12,816 nt of DNA, taken from positions 1-12,816 of the forward strand of contig SCSL01000068.1 of the NCBI GenBank assembly GCA_004298405.1, written 5' to 3'. Shown here in pieces: positions 5,646 through 12,531 of this stretch. The stretch comes from Patescibacteria group bacterium (GTDB lineage Bacteria > Patescibacteriota > Patescibacteriia > UBA9934 > GWF2-40-263). The stretch's first letter is position 1. Each line of letters starts with the position of its first letter. Under the pieces are notes generated by a model that was not told the DNA's origin, ran no database searches, and saw only the letters and a list, made by a program, of their open reading frames with translations. The translations under genes and the position numbers were made by a program.

Positions 5646-8207
5646 TCAAAATTCCGTGGATTCAGGCACAGCGGGAACAGCGTCTCCCTTGTTTCCAAGA
5701 GCGGTTCGTTCCAAAATTTCTGCCTCCACAATGGTTCGATCGCGCCCATATTTTAACCGGGAAAGCTCCTTGATCGCGCTGGCGAGTTCGCGATCTCCTT
5801 TTCCGACCGGCTTGAGATTCATCGTAAACGGCTTGACGGACGAGTTGTCCACGATCATCTTCACGTACCAAGTATACATGTCCGAATTCATCAAGTCATA
5901 TCCGCTGGCGTCTGGTGCATAGACCTTCTCCAATGTCTCCACGTCTTCAGGCCCGATGCGGGCCGTGTACATGGTCCCGACGTTGCCGAACACGGCATCA
6001 CGAATTTTTGTATCATTGTTTTTGACGAGTTGGCCAATGTATTGATGGGCAATAATAAGGTTCAACCGATATTTACGTGCCTCCGAGAGGATCGTCGCAA
6101 TAGAATCCGTCACGAAATTTTGGAACTCATCGATGTACAGGAAAAAATCCTTGCGCTCAGCTTCAGGCATATCCGCGCGAGAAAGCGCTGCCATTTGCAA
6201 TTTGGTGACAATGATCATGCCAAGAAGATCCGCATTGACATCCCCAACTTTTCCCTTGGAAAGATTGACCAGAAGGATCTGTTGTTTATCCATGATCTCC
6301 CGGAAGTTAAAACTTGAACGCGCCTGGCCAATGATGTTGCGCATCATTTCATTCTCCACGAACCGACCGACTTTCGAGACAAGGTAACCGAGCATTTCAG
6401 ACTTGTGATAGTCGCTGGTGTTATCCATCTCGTTCTCCCAAAATGACCGAACCACGGGATCGGTAATCTTGGCGCGCCACGCATCTTGAAATGCCTTATC
6501 GCTGACCATGCGAGGTATCTCGGCAATCGTTCCTGGATGTTCAAGATCCGACATGAGCGTGAGCATATAATTGCGCATATTGTGCTCAAACATCGGTCCA
6601 ATCATCTCTGGGGGAAAGAGCTTGTAAAAAATAGAGATCATCTCCTGCGTGGCCATGTCCTTTTGCGATGGGTCACGCGCCTCCAGCATGTTCAGCCCCA
6701 TGGGTCGCTCGATATCCGCGGGAGCAAAGACGATGACGTCATCGACACGCTCTTTTGGGATGTTGCCAAGAATCTGCTCAATGAGGTCGCCATGTGGATC
6801 CACCACGGCCACCCCATGGCCCAGGCGAATGTCTTGATTGATAAGATATGCGAGCGTTTCCGTTTTTCCAGAACCTGATTTTCCAATGAGGTACATGTGC
6901 CTCTGCCGGTCGGGAGCCTTCATCCACACGTCGGTTTTGATGCCACGGTACATATTGTATCCCAACTGGACTTCGCCACCGTCCTGTGGACCCGTTGGGA
7001 CATTGCTTGGCGCGGGGAGGCGTCGTGCCCCCAACCATTTGATGTTTGGCGTTTCGGTCCATGGTAATGGCAGGTGCCACAAACTCGCCATCTCTTCCGC
7101 ATTGAGAACAATCGTATTGTGTTCATTGAACCCACGATAAATAAAATCTCGAATGATCCTCTTTTTTCGCCGCGGGATGACTTTCACAAACGAATTCCCA
7201 TACTCGTAGATGTTGTACTGTGCAAACGCATTGAGCATATTCTGCAAGAGCGTTTGTGCCCCCGTGGCCGTTGTTGAGCAAGTAACCAACCGGATACACA
7301 CATCCATTCCAGCTTTACTCGCTTTCGTCTCAAGCCCTTTCACGATCTGTTCTTCCAGGGGAGAGAGCCGATAATCTTTCTCTGGTTCTTTTTGGGTCGT
7401 TCCAACGAATCCCGCGAGTTCCGCTAAATTTGTTTTTCTCTTTTTCTTTCCCTTCAGGGCTTCGTCCAGCTTCATACCCTGTTGCATGTTTGAAGCAATT
7501 CTAATCCCTTTCCTGCGCCATTTGCTATACGAAGACCGCACGACAAATTGAAACGCGGCGCCATCACCTTCTGGAATCTTTGAAAGGACGTTCGTGATGG
7601 CATTTAATGGGTCTTTTTCCAGTTCCCGGTAAGTCTTCATGGGAAAAGCATTCTCCCGACGGAACACCAAGTGACCACCCAAAATTACCCCATTGGGTTG
7701 GAAAATATTGTAATCCTCAACTTCCTCGGTATAGGCATCTGGATAGGCCGCGGAAAGTTGTTGTTCAAGAAACTCACGAAGTTCAACCGGAGCACTCACA
7801 TAAAACTTGATGAGTTTTTTTTCGACTACGATTTCAAAGGCAAATTCATCATGACGTCCCAGGAGCCACGCGCTGAACCCACGTTGGGCTTTGAGTCCGC
7901 CGACGGCGGAAAAAAAAGATTCAGCCGATGCAATAGCCTCTTGGACCTGCTCTTTGGATGGACCACGTTCGCTTTCCTCTTCACGGCGAAATTTTGGGAG
8001 TGTCACCAGCAACGTGACCCGGTGGAATGTCGCTTGTTTGGCACGTGAAAGTCGGTGGAGAATAAAACGGATGGAGTACAGAAAACCAAGGAGAACAAGC
8101 AAACCAAAGACGCCCCAGAGAATAATGCTCTCAACAAAAAAATCCCCCTGAGCGGCCACACGGACGGGTTGCGTCTCTTGGGCAATGCCAAATTGTAGCA
8201 AATTCAT
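5646..8207 (-). CDS. Membrane-anchored TraG/VirD4-like (HerA/FtsK-superfamily) ATPase
   Basis: About 853 residues from the ATG at 8207; a GTG one codon earlier (8210) is the alternative start. Numbering here counts from the GTG. One membrane helix spans residues 27-51 ('SIILWGVFGLLVLLGFLYSI'). A CPR-type N-terminal domain (60-400) follows. The motor has Walker A 'GKSGSGKT' (443-450), 'VVDPHGDL' (469-476), Walker B 'FLYIDEFQNF' (690-699) and 'LIIAHQYIGQL' (718-728), typical of conjugative coupling proteins and related pumps (TraG/TraD C-terminal, 'TraM recognition' region). Such proteins move DNA or protein across the inner membrane. No relaxase or pilus gene is present in this window, so the substrate is unknown. 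The TGA of the 184-residue gene overlaps this ATG by one base (TGATG), implying translational coupling. Coding sequence includes a T8 run followed by a palindrome (7896-7910). Confidence 0.88.
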   Translation of the reverse strand: MNLLQFGIAQETQPVRVAAQGDFFVESIILWGVFGLLVLLGFLYSIRFILHRLSRAKQATFHRVTLLVTLPKFRREEESERGPSKEQVQEAIASAESFFSAVGGLKAQRGFSAWLLGRHDEFAFEIVVEKKLIKFYVSAPVELREFLEQQLSAAYPDAYTEEVEDYNIFQPNGVILGGHLVFRRENAFPMKTYRELEKDPLNAITNVLSKIPEGDGAAFQFVVRSSYSKWRRKGIRIASNMQQGMKLDEALKGKKKRKTNLAELAGFVGTTQKEPEKDYRLSPLEEQIVKGLETKASKAGMDVCIRLVTCSTTATGAQTLLQNMLNAFAQYNIYEYGNSFVKVIPRRKKRIIRDFIYRGFNEHNTIVLNAEEMASLWHLPLPWTETPNIKWLGARRLPAPSNVPTGPQDGGEVQLGYNMYRGIKTDVWMKAPDRQRHMYLIGKSGSGKTETLAYLINQDIRLGHGVAVVDPHGDLIEQILGNIPKERVDDVIVFAPADIERPMGLNMLEARDPSQKDMATQEMISIFYKLFPPEMIGPMFEHNMRNYMLTLMSDLEHPGTIAEIPRMVSDKAFQDAWRAKITDPVVRSFWENEMDNTSDYHKSEMLGYLVSKVGRFVENEMMRNIIGQARSSFNFREIMDKQQILLVNLSKGKVGDVNADLLGMIIVTKLQMAALSRADMPEAERKDFFLYIDEFQNFVTDSIATILSEARKYRLNLIIAHQYIGQLVKNNDTKIRDAVFGNVGTMYTARIGPEDVETLEKVYAPDASGYDLMNSDMYTWYVKMIVDNSSVKPFTMNLKPVGKGDRELASAIKELSRLKYGRDRTIVEAEILERTALGNKGDAVPAVPESTEF
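7896..7917. repeat. Small palindrome TCCGCC-GAC-GGCGGA beside an A8 run, inside the ATPase gene
   Basis: TCCGCC (7896-7901) and GGCGGA (7905-7910) are perfect inverted arms around GAC. The A at 7910 begins a run of eight A. On the coding (minus) strand this reads as eight T followed at once by the hairpin, encoding 'FFSAVGG'. It could be a minor dispersed palindrome or simply codon use. The homopolymer gives some potential for transcript slippage. Confidence 0.4.
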
Positions 8208-8761
8208 CACAGGCGTGCGTTTCGCTTTTTTTCTTCTTCGCTGATGAATAAAATCTTATCTGTCTTAATCTTTGCTTCCTGTTCTAAAAAGAATCGATTC
8301 ACTCCGGGAATGGTTTTCAGCCAACTTCGGATGAGCTGAAAAATCTTTTTCGCATTTACTTTTGCCGAACGCACGAGCAGGCGAATCTTCGATCGTGTCT
8401 CTTCTCCCTTTTCGCGAAAAACCGCCTGTGTCTGTGACGGCATGGATACGTACAATTCTTTGAGGTCTTCCTCAAGAATGTCTTCGATTTCTTCCTCAAG
8501 TCGATCAATCTGCTTGGGTTCCACGGAAGAAATCCTGCCTCGAAGCACGGATTGGCCTTCTTGCGGAACCTCTCCAACGGAACCGATCCCTGAGTCGACT
8601 CCCGCAGTGATTTCCATTGATTGTTCTACGCCAATCTCACCTGTTTCAAGGACAGATTCCTTTCCCGAAGCACGAGTCGACTCTTTCGTCTGGGAAGGTG
8701 GTAGGGCGACTTCCTGCTTGAGTAGTTTTTCTGAATCAACAGGACGTGTATTTTTCACCAT
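8207..8761 (-). CDS. Small cytosolic partner protein of the TraG-like ATPase (function unknown)
   Basis: 184 residues, no membrane segment or signal peptide. Residues 1-75 are low complexity (Glu/Ser/Gly/Thr-rich) and probably disordered. Residues 84-104 form an acidic helix ('QIDRLEEEIEDILEEDLKEL'). The C-terminal half is basic and helical, ending in 'WLKTIPGVNRFFLEQEAKIK' (147-166). I recognise this last motif from CPR proteins encoded directly upstream of similar ATPases, but no function is known to me. The ATG at 8761 has one of the few plausible ribosome binding sites in the window, AGGGA 6 nt upstream, and starts 7 bp after the cysS stop. Its TGA overlaps the ATPase ATG. The arrangement suggests a stoichiometric partner or regulator of the ATPase. 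Confidence 0.82.
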   Translation of the reverse strand: MVKNTRPVDSEKLLKQEVALPPSQTKESTRASGKESVLETGEIGVEQSMEITAGVDSGIGSVGEVPQEGQSVLRGRISSVEPKQIDRLEEEIEDILEEDLKELYVSMPSQTQAVFREKGEETRSKIRLLVRSAKVNAKKIFQLIRSWLKTIPGVNRFFLEQEAKIKTDKILFISEEEKKRNARL

Positions 8762-8768
8762 ATTGTCC

Positions 8769-10151
8769 CTATTCTACCACATGGGACTGTATTTTTGTCC
8801 CCTCACTCGTATCCTCAATCGAATAGCCCATTTGGGTAATTTGATTGCGAAGTTCGTCCGAACGTTTCCAATTTTTCTGTTTTCGCGCCTCTTCCCGTTC
8901 TTTGACGAGTTGTTTGACTCGATCCGGAACATCAATCGACTGTCCGAGATAGCTTTCAAGGTTCAAGCCAAGCACGCGATCCATCCACAGAAGCGTTTTG
9001 GCTTTTGCCTCTAGGGGAAGATCCACATCAACCAGTTTCCATACGACCGCCAAGGCTTGTGGGGTGTTCAAGTCATCATTGAGCGCTGAAAGAAACTCAT
9101 TCTCCAAGTCAGCGCAACCAACACCGCCAGACATTGGCCATGATCGGATGGTATTTCGTAATTTGTTCAAGGCATTCTGCGCCGCAGTAAGAGCCTCGAA
9201 TGTAAAATTGAGTTTGGATCGATACTGTCCACCCAATACAAAGTATCGATACGCAAGAGGATCATAGCCTTTCGCGACAAGTTCATCGACCGTAAAGAGA
9301 TTTCCAAGCGACTTGCTCATCTTCCCGTTATCCACCGTGAGGAATTCGTTGTGCATCCACACGTTTGCCTCCAGTACCCCTTCGGCTCCCATGGTCTGCG
9401 CAATCTCGTTCTCGTGATGCACGGCAATATGGTCAATTCCTCCCGTGTGGATATCAAATGGGACATCAAGATACTTGAGAGACATGGCGGAACATTCGAT
9501 ATGCCAGCCAGGGAAACCCACGCCCCAAAGCGATTTCCACTCCATGTCGCGGTCACTGCCTGTTGCCGAAAATTTCCAAAGTGCAAAATCTGTTGCATTT
9601 CGTTTCTCTCCCATGTCCACGCGCGCTCCGGCTTTTTTCTCCCCAGATTTCTGACCAGAGAGTCGTCCGTATTCTGCCAATTTTGACGTGTCAAAATAGA
9701 CTCCATCGCTGGTTTGGTACGTAAACCCATTTTTCTCAAGCGACTTAATCATCTCAATCTGTTCGGTAATGTGATCCGTGGCTTTTGGGTAAATATTGGC
9801 CGGCTTGATATGAAGCGAGTCGAGATCTTTCTTAAACGCCGCTGTGTAAAACTCCGCGATCTCATACGCGGTCTTCCCTTCTCGTTTCATCGCCACGATC
9901 ATTTTGTCCTCACCCTCGTCCTCATCACTCGTCAAATGTCCAACGTCGGTAATGTTCATCACTTGCTTGACCTCGTAACCATTTAACTCAAGCGTGCGAC
10001 GCAGAACATCCGCGAACAAAAAACTCCGCATGTTCCCAATGTGCGCAAACCAATAGACGGTCGGACCACAGCTATACATCCCCACCTTTCCCTCGTGGAT
10101 GGGTGTAAAAGCCTCTTTTTGTCTGGTGAGCGTGTTGTAGAGACGGATCAT
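8769..10151 (-). CDS. cysS: Cysteinyl-tRNA synthetase
   Basis: 460 residues, the usual size. Class I synthetase that charges tRNA-Cys with cysteine using ATP in the cytosol. 'YSCGPTVY' (26-33) with Cys28, 'HIEC' (217-220) with Cys220, and 'HHENE' (245-249) with His245 and Glu249 supply the four zinc ligands that select cysteine. The HIGH signature appears as 'HIGN' (37-40) and KMSKS as 'GKMSKSLGN' (276-284). 'FPGWHIECSAM' and 'FDIHTGGIDHIAVHHENEIAQ' are family landmarks. The C-terminus has the normal helical anticodon-binding part, ending 'ELRNQITQMGYSIEDTSEG' (433-451). It starts just after a strong terminator and appears to head the operon cysS / 184-aa protein / ATPase / 205-aa protein / dnaX. 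A TATACT box only 10 nt before the ATG suggests a very short or absent leader. No T-box leader was recognised. Confidence 0.97.
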   Translation of the reverse strand: MIRLYNTLTRQKEAFTPIHEGKVGMYSCGPTVYWFAHIGNMRSFLFADVLRRTLELNGYEVKQVMNITDVGHLTSDEDEGEDKMIVAMKREGKTAYEIAEFYTAAFKKDLDSLHIKPANIYPKATDHITEQIEMIKSLEKNGFTYQTSDGVYFDTSKLAEYGRLSGQKSGEKKAGARVDMGEKRNATDFALWKFSATGSDRDMEWKSLWGVGFPGWHIECSAMSLKYLDVPFDIHTGGIDHIAVHHENEIAQTMGAEGVLEANVWMHNEFLTVDNGKMSKSLGNLFTVDELVAKGYDPLAYRYFVLGGQYRSKLNFTFEALTAAQNALNKLRNTIRSWPMSGGVGCADLENEFLSALNDDLNTPQALAVVWKLVDVDLPLEAKAKTLLWMDRVLGLNLESYLGQSIDVPDRVKQLVKEREEARKQKNWKRSDELRNQITQMGYSIEDTSEGTKIQSHVVE

Positions 10152-10161
10152 ATCGAAAATC

Positions 10162-10190
10162 AGTATATCGTCTGCCCCTCAAAAACAAAA
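10162..10190 (-). promoter_or_regulatory. Candidate promoter for cysS, possibly leaderless
   Basis: On the minus strand TATACT (plus 10162-10167) matches five of six bases of a -10 box and ends 10 nt before the cysS ATG at 10151. Transcription would then start about 3-5 nt ahead of the ATG, giving an almost leaderless message. The only -35 candidates are T-rich (TTTTGT at plus 10185-10190), overlapping the U-tract of the upstream terminator. The lack of a Shine-Dalgarno near the start fits this reading. GAGGGG lies too far upstream (plus 10175-10180). Confidence 0.4.
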
Positions 10191-10215
10191 GCCAGCCGCT
10201 TCCGGCTGACTTTTT
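10181..10215 (-). terminator. Intrinsic terminator after the sigma/DUF5667/secreted-protein cassette
   Basis: On the minus strand GTCAGCCG and CGGCTGGC (plus 10203-10210 and 10191-10198) form an eight-pair stem with one G-U pair and a GAAG tetraloop. The flanking A-run and the trailing TTTTGTTTTT extend the stem and supply the U-tract. It ends transcription of the gene at 10264 and isolates cysS. A-rich sequence on the other side means it could also work on the plus strand. Confidence 0.85.
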
Positions 10216-10221
10216 GTTCAT

Positions 10222-10242
10222 CATGTCACTCGCGATGACATG
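10222..10242. repeat. Perfect 7-bp inverted repeat CATGTCA/TGACATG in the 3' untranslated region
   Basis: CATGTCA (10222-10228) and TGACATG (10236-10242) frame a seven-base loop that itself contains the palindrome TCGCGA. It lies between the stop codon of the secreted-protein gene and its terminator, so the transcript would end in two stacked hairpins. The minus-strand TGTCATCGCGAGTGACA resembles the widespread bacterial intergenic repeat beginning TGTCATTGCGAGCGA, but the match is short. Confidence 0.55.
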
Positions 10243-10263
10243 GCTCACCTCTGGACTGAGTTA

Positions 10264-10728
10264 TTAGACTTGTGATTGAACCGGTGGACGTGCGGGTCGC
10301 GGTGGGAGAGTCTCATCGAACAGAAGGATCACATTGGCATCAACTTCTGCAAAATACTCCTGGGAATCAAGATTCACATCTCCGCGAACATGAACCTTGT
10401 CTCCTACTGAAAGAGCGGATTCATCTGTCTCTTCACTGTCTTGTGAAAACACCGTTTCTTGATTGTAGGTCACGAGGAGATATTCACTCCCATTGTTTTC
10501 GTCAGACGGCTTCAATGATTTCACAATAATCGTGTCCGTGGTTGTATCAACCTTGACCACTTCCCCGAGATGGAACCGTGGATGGAGTGGCTTTTCAACT
10601 TGAAATGGAACAGCAGGGGCATGATGTGGCTTTTCGGCCGCGGAAGCAAAGAGGGCTGGCACGAACAGCATGGAGGCGAGCGCAAGCATGGAGACTGGTA
10701 CACGCACCATGTTAAGCATTGTTGTCAT
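10264..10728 (-). CDS. Secreted protein with a DUF5666-like beta-barrel domain
   Basis: 154 residues. The N-terminus has a signal peptide: hydrophobic segment 'VPVSMLALASMLFVPALFA' (10-28), and probable signal peptidase I cleavage after Ala30 ('ASA-AE'). The mature part has 'GEVVKVDTTTDTIIVKSL' (55-72), 'YLLVTYNQETVFS' (83-95), 'ALSVGDKVHVRGDV' (105-118) and a last strand 'EYFAEVDANVIL' (124-135). This order (strand, turn, strand, 'VGDKV.V.G' and strand) matches the small beta-barrel pattern of DUF5666-type proteins, whose function is unknown. The C-terminus is Pro-rich. It begins 11 bp after the DUF5667 gene and is probably co-transcribed with it and the sigma factor. An alternative ATG lies at 10719. 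It may be an exported target or ligand of the sigma/anti-sigma pair; this is inference. Confidence 0.8.
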   Translation of the reverse strand: MTTMLNMVRVPVSMLALASMLFVPALFASAAEKPHHAPAVPFQVEKPLHPRFHLGEVVKVDTTTDTIIVKSLKPSDENNGSEYLLVTYNQETVFSQDSEETDESALSVGDKVHVRGDVNLDSQEYFAEVDANVILLFDETLPPRPARPPVQSQV

Positions 10729-10739
10729 AGAATTTTTCG

Positions 10740-11405
10740 TTATCGTCCTTCGATCTGGTCACGCGCGCGACGCCCCATCTCGAACAGACGGATGAGTTCA
10801 TCTTCGGAAAGCTCATGTCCCTCGATACGCTGTCGAAGGGGCTCAAGCGCTCCGGTCTCTTCCTCGTCTTCCTGTACACGCGCCGAGAGTTCGAGGTAAC
10901 GAGCCCTGTGAAGAGAAAGGGCTGAGATAAATTTTTCTCGCATGGCTGAATCCATCACGCCTTCATCCAGGGCTGAGATTGTCTGTTCGAATTGTTCCGC
11001 CGCCTCATTCAAAGACGGTTGAACGCGATCTGGTCGATGAGGCAACTGATACTCTCCTTCCGCTAATCGACGCTCCATCATTTCGGCATGAAATTGGGCA
11101 CGCGCCTCGGGAGATCGTGCAAATCCGCCCTGTATCGACTCAAGTCCAGACTTCACAAAGTAAAGAGGATGACCCTCCATGACTCTAGGGCTTTCATACG
11201 CATATACGCCCGCACCCATGCTGAAAAATAAGACGAGTGAGGCAAGACTCACTGCGGCAAATCGAAAGAGGAACGGACGTCGCTGTGGACATCCGTATTC
11301 CTGGTCATAAGCAAGACTGAGTTCCAACAACAAACGTGTCCGAAAATCCTCCGAGGGTCTGATCGATTTGGAGATTTTTTTCAATTGTCGTTTGAGGGAA
11401 AACAT
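10740..11405 (-). CDS. DUF5667-type membrane protein, probable anti-sigma partner
   Basis: 221 residues. A short basic cytosolic part (1-45, including 'RPSEDFRTRLLLELSLAY') is followed by a single membrane helix (46-69, 'FLFRFAAVSLASLVLFFSMG'). Next comes 'YAYESPRVMEGHPLYFVKSGLESI' (68-91, in two overlapping parts), which is the hallmark of DUF5667: a Y-x-S motif, then G-x-x-L-Y-x-x-K. The rest (100-220) is helical and charged, and would lie outside the membrane. The start ATG lies inside the sigma gene with a 25-bp overlap in another frame, the coupling typical of sigma/anti-sigma pairs. It lacks the His/Cys zinc motif of classical ZAS anti-sigma factors, so the binding mode would differ. 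The anti-sigma role rests on gene order and topology, not on a recognised sigma-binding domain. Confidence 0.85.
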   Translation of the reverse strand: MFSLKRQLKKISKSIRPSEDFRTRLLLELSLAYDQEYGCPQRRPFLFRFAAVSLASLVLFFSMGAGVYAYESPRVMEGHPLYFVKSGLESIQGGFARSPEARAQFHAEMMERRLAEGEYQLPHRPDRVQPSLNEAAEQFEQTISALDEGVMDSAMREKFISALSLHRARYLELSARVQEDEEETGALEPLRQRIEGHELSEDELIRLFEMGRRARDQIEGR

Positions 11406-11878
11406 ACTTTGAGTTTTTTCATGGCACGGTGCGTGGCGACTTTTAGGGCATCTGTTTTCTTATTGAAAATGTTTGCCATCTCTTTGTACGAATACCCTTC
11501 GAGGTACTTCATCGTTACGAGTTGTCGATCTTCTGTCGAGAGCTCGTCCAAAGCGGTATAGAGTTTCGTCTCAATTTCCTTCGCTTCAAAAACTTTCCGA
11601 CCGTCCTCCCCGGGCAGGGTAAACTTCACTTCTTCCAGATCCACGTCCTTCTTCTTGTCCCGGAAATAATTAGCAAGATGATTATGGGCAATACGGTAAA
11701 TCCACGCAGACTGAGAAATAGAAGGGTCAAACTTGTGAAAATTCTTCAGAGCCTTCATGAAAATCTCAGATACCAAATCCTCGGCCACAGCCGCATTGCG
11801 TCCAATACGAAAAAAAACGTATCGATAGATACGGTCTATATTCGTTTTATAAAATTGTTCAAACGCGTGCTTATCCAT
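11381..11878 (-). CDS. ECF-type sigma-70 family RNA polymerase sigma factor
   Basis: 165 residues, the two-domain ECF layout. Region 2 (about 8-75) shows 'IYRYVFFRIGRNAAVAEDLV' (17-36) and 'SAWIYRIAHNHLANYFRDKK' (57-76), the -10 recognition part. An acidic linker (78-105) follows. Region 4 (108-157), 'ALDELSTEDRQLVTMKYLEG' then 'YSYKEMANIFNKKTDALKVA' (129-148), is the -35-binding helix-turn-helix. It directs RNA polymerase to a small regulon. No Shine-Dalgarno precedes the ATG at 11878. The end overlaps the DUF5667 gene by 25 bp, so both proteins are made from one message. Two TGTAAC copies lie immediately upstream (separate entry), compatible with autoregulation. The function class is secure; the signal it answers to is unknown. 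Confidence 0.93.
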   Translation of the reverse strand: MDKHAFEQFYKTNIDRIYRYVFFRIGRNAAVAEDLVSEIFMKALKNFHKFDPSISQSAWIYRIAHNHLANYFRDKKKDVDLEEVKFTLPGEDGRKVFEAKEIETKLYTALDELSTEDRQLVTMKYLEGYSYKEMANIFNKKTDALKVATHRAMKKLKVCFPSNDN

Positions 11879-11889
11879 GCGAAATCTAT

Positions 11890-11918
11890 GTTACACAAGT
11901 TGCGCCCGCGAGGTTACA
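11890..11918 (-). promoter_or_regulatory. Pair of TGTAAC direct repeats 17 bp apart before the sigma gene
   Basis: On the minus strand TGTAAC occurs at plus 11913-11918 and again at 11890-11895, separated by exactly 17 bp. The nearer copy ends 12 nt before the ATG at 11878. The spacing equals that of promoter -35 and -10 elements, or two turns of a dimeric operator. The region also crosses the end of the upstream membrane-protein gene (stop at 11923). It is a candidate autoregulated promoter or operator; chance cannot be excluded for two hexamers. Confidence 0.35.
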
Positions 11919-11922
11919 TCAC

Positions 11923-12483
11923 CTAATCCTCTTTGTCTCCCCCGCCAAAGATTGCCATGGCAACGACAGGAAGTGTCACCCACACAGCGCGGGCAATGTC
12001 GCTCATAAATAACGCTTGACTCAGCGGCGAGAGAACACGCGCAAGATCGGCAGGAAAAAATGAGAGCGTTACACTGATAAGCAATCCAACATGCAAGAAC
12101 GAATAGATCATGACTTGCCAAAATTTCCCCTGCTTCCCTCCCCCGTGGCCAAACGCTTTGATAAGAGCGGAATGGGAAAGGAAGAAAAAAAGCAAGATGA
12201 AAACTCCAAGGAAAACGGACACGCGTAGGGCAAACGTATCATTGAGCGACACGCCGGCACTGCTCACCCCTGTCAAAAACGGCATGTAGTTGACGATCGC
12301 CAACGCCATGTAGATTGAAACAAGGATCACGATGATGCGGTCACGTCCAAGCGAGACACCGTAAATCAGTGAAGCGACCACAAAAAAAAGAATAATAAAA
12401 AGATCCCAAGTGGGTTCGAGCCAGTTCACGTTGTTGACCGCGGTCACGATTGTGTCCGGATCAAAGATGGCAGTTTGAAACAT
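11923..12483 (-). CDS. Multi-spanning integral membrane protein of unknown function
   Basis: 186 residues from the ATG at 12483. A TTG three codons earlier (12492) is the alternative start, but the ATG has GGAGG directly ahead, although with only 2 nt of spacing. Five hydrophobic segments are visible, numbered from the TTG: 'LFIILFFVVASLIYGVSL' (31-48), 'RIIVILVSIYMALAIV' (52-67), 'VSVFLGVFILLFFFL' (91-105), 'MIYSFLHVGLLISVTLSFF' (128-146), and 'AVWVTLPVVAMAIFGG' (169-184). A soluble loop with 'HGGGKQGK' (116-123) separates the third and fourth. No catalytic motif is seen. The layout resembles small CvpA-like or CPR-specific membrane proteins, but I do not recognise the family. It sits 44 bp ahead of the sigma gene, so it may or may not be part of that operon. 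Confidence 0.82.
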   Translation of the reverse strand: MFQTAIFDPDTIVTAVNNVNWLEPTWDLFIILFFVVASLIYGVSLGRDRIIVILVSIYMALAIVNYMPFLTGVSSAGVSLNDTFALRVSVFLGVFILLFFFLSHSALIKAFGHGGGKQGKFWQVMIYSFLHVGLLISVTLSFFPADLARVLSPLSQALFMSDIARAVWVTLPVVAMAIFGGGDKED

Positions 12484-12502
12484 ATCCTCCAAGATTGGTT
12501 CC

Positions 12503-12531
12503 AGTATAACACGTCAAGAGCGAGCAATGAA
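12503..12531 (-). promoter_or_regulatory. Extended -10 promoter before the membrane-protein gene
   Basis: On the minus strand TGTTATACT (plus 12503-12511) is an extended -10 element: TG, one base, then TATACT. A weak -35, TTCATT (plus 12526-12531), lies 17 bp upstream. Transcription would start about 13 nt before the ATG at 12483, so the message would begin just ahead of GGAGG. This is the best-looking promoter in the window. It lies across the end of the upstream gene. Confidence 0.5.

Noticed and set aside
8442..9014. A 190-residue plus-strand open frame across the 184-residue gene and the end of cysS
   Set aside because: It is low-complexity Ser-rich sequence antisense to two better supported genes, one of them certain (cysS).
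10152..10263. Possible T-box or other riboswitch ahead of cysS
   Set aside because: No T-box consensus or specifier-loop architecture was seen. The hairpins are better explained as the end of the upstream transcript, and the promoter candidate lies after them.
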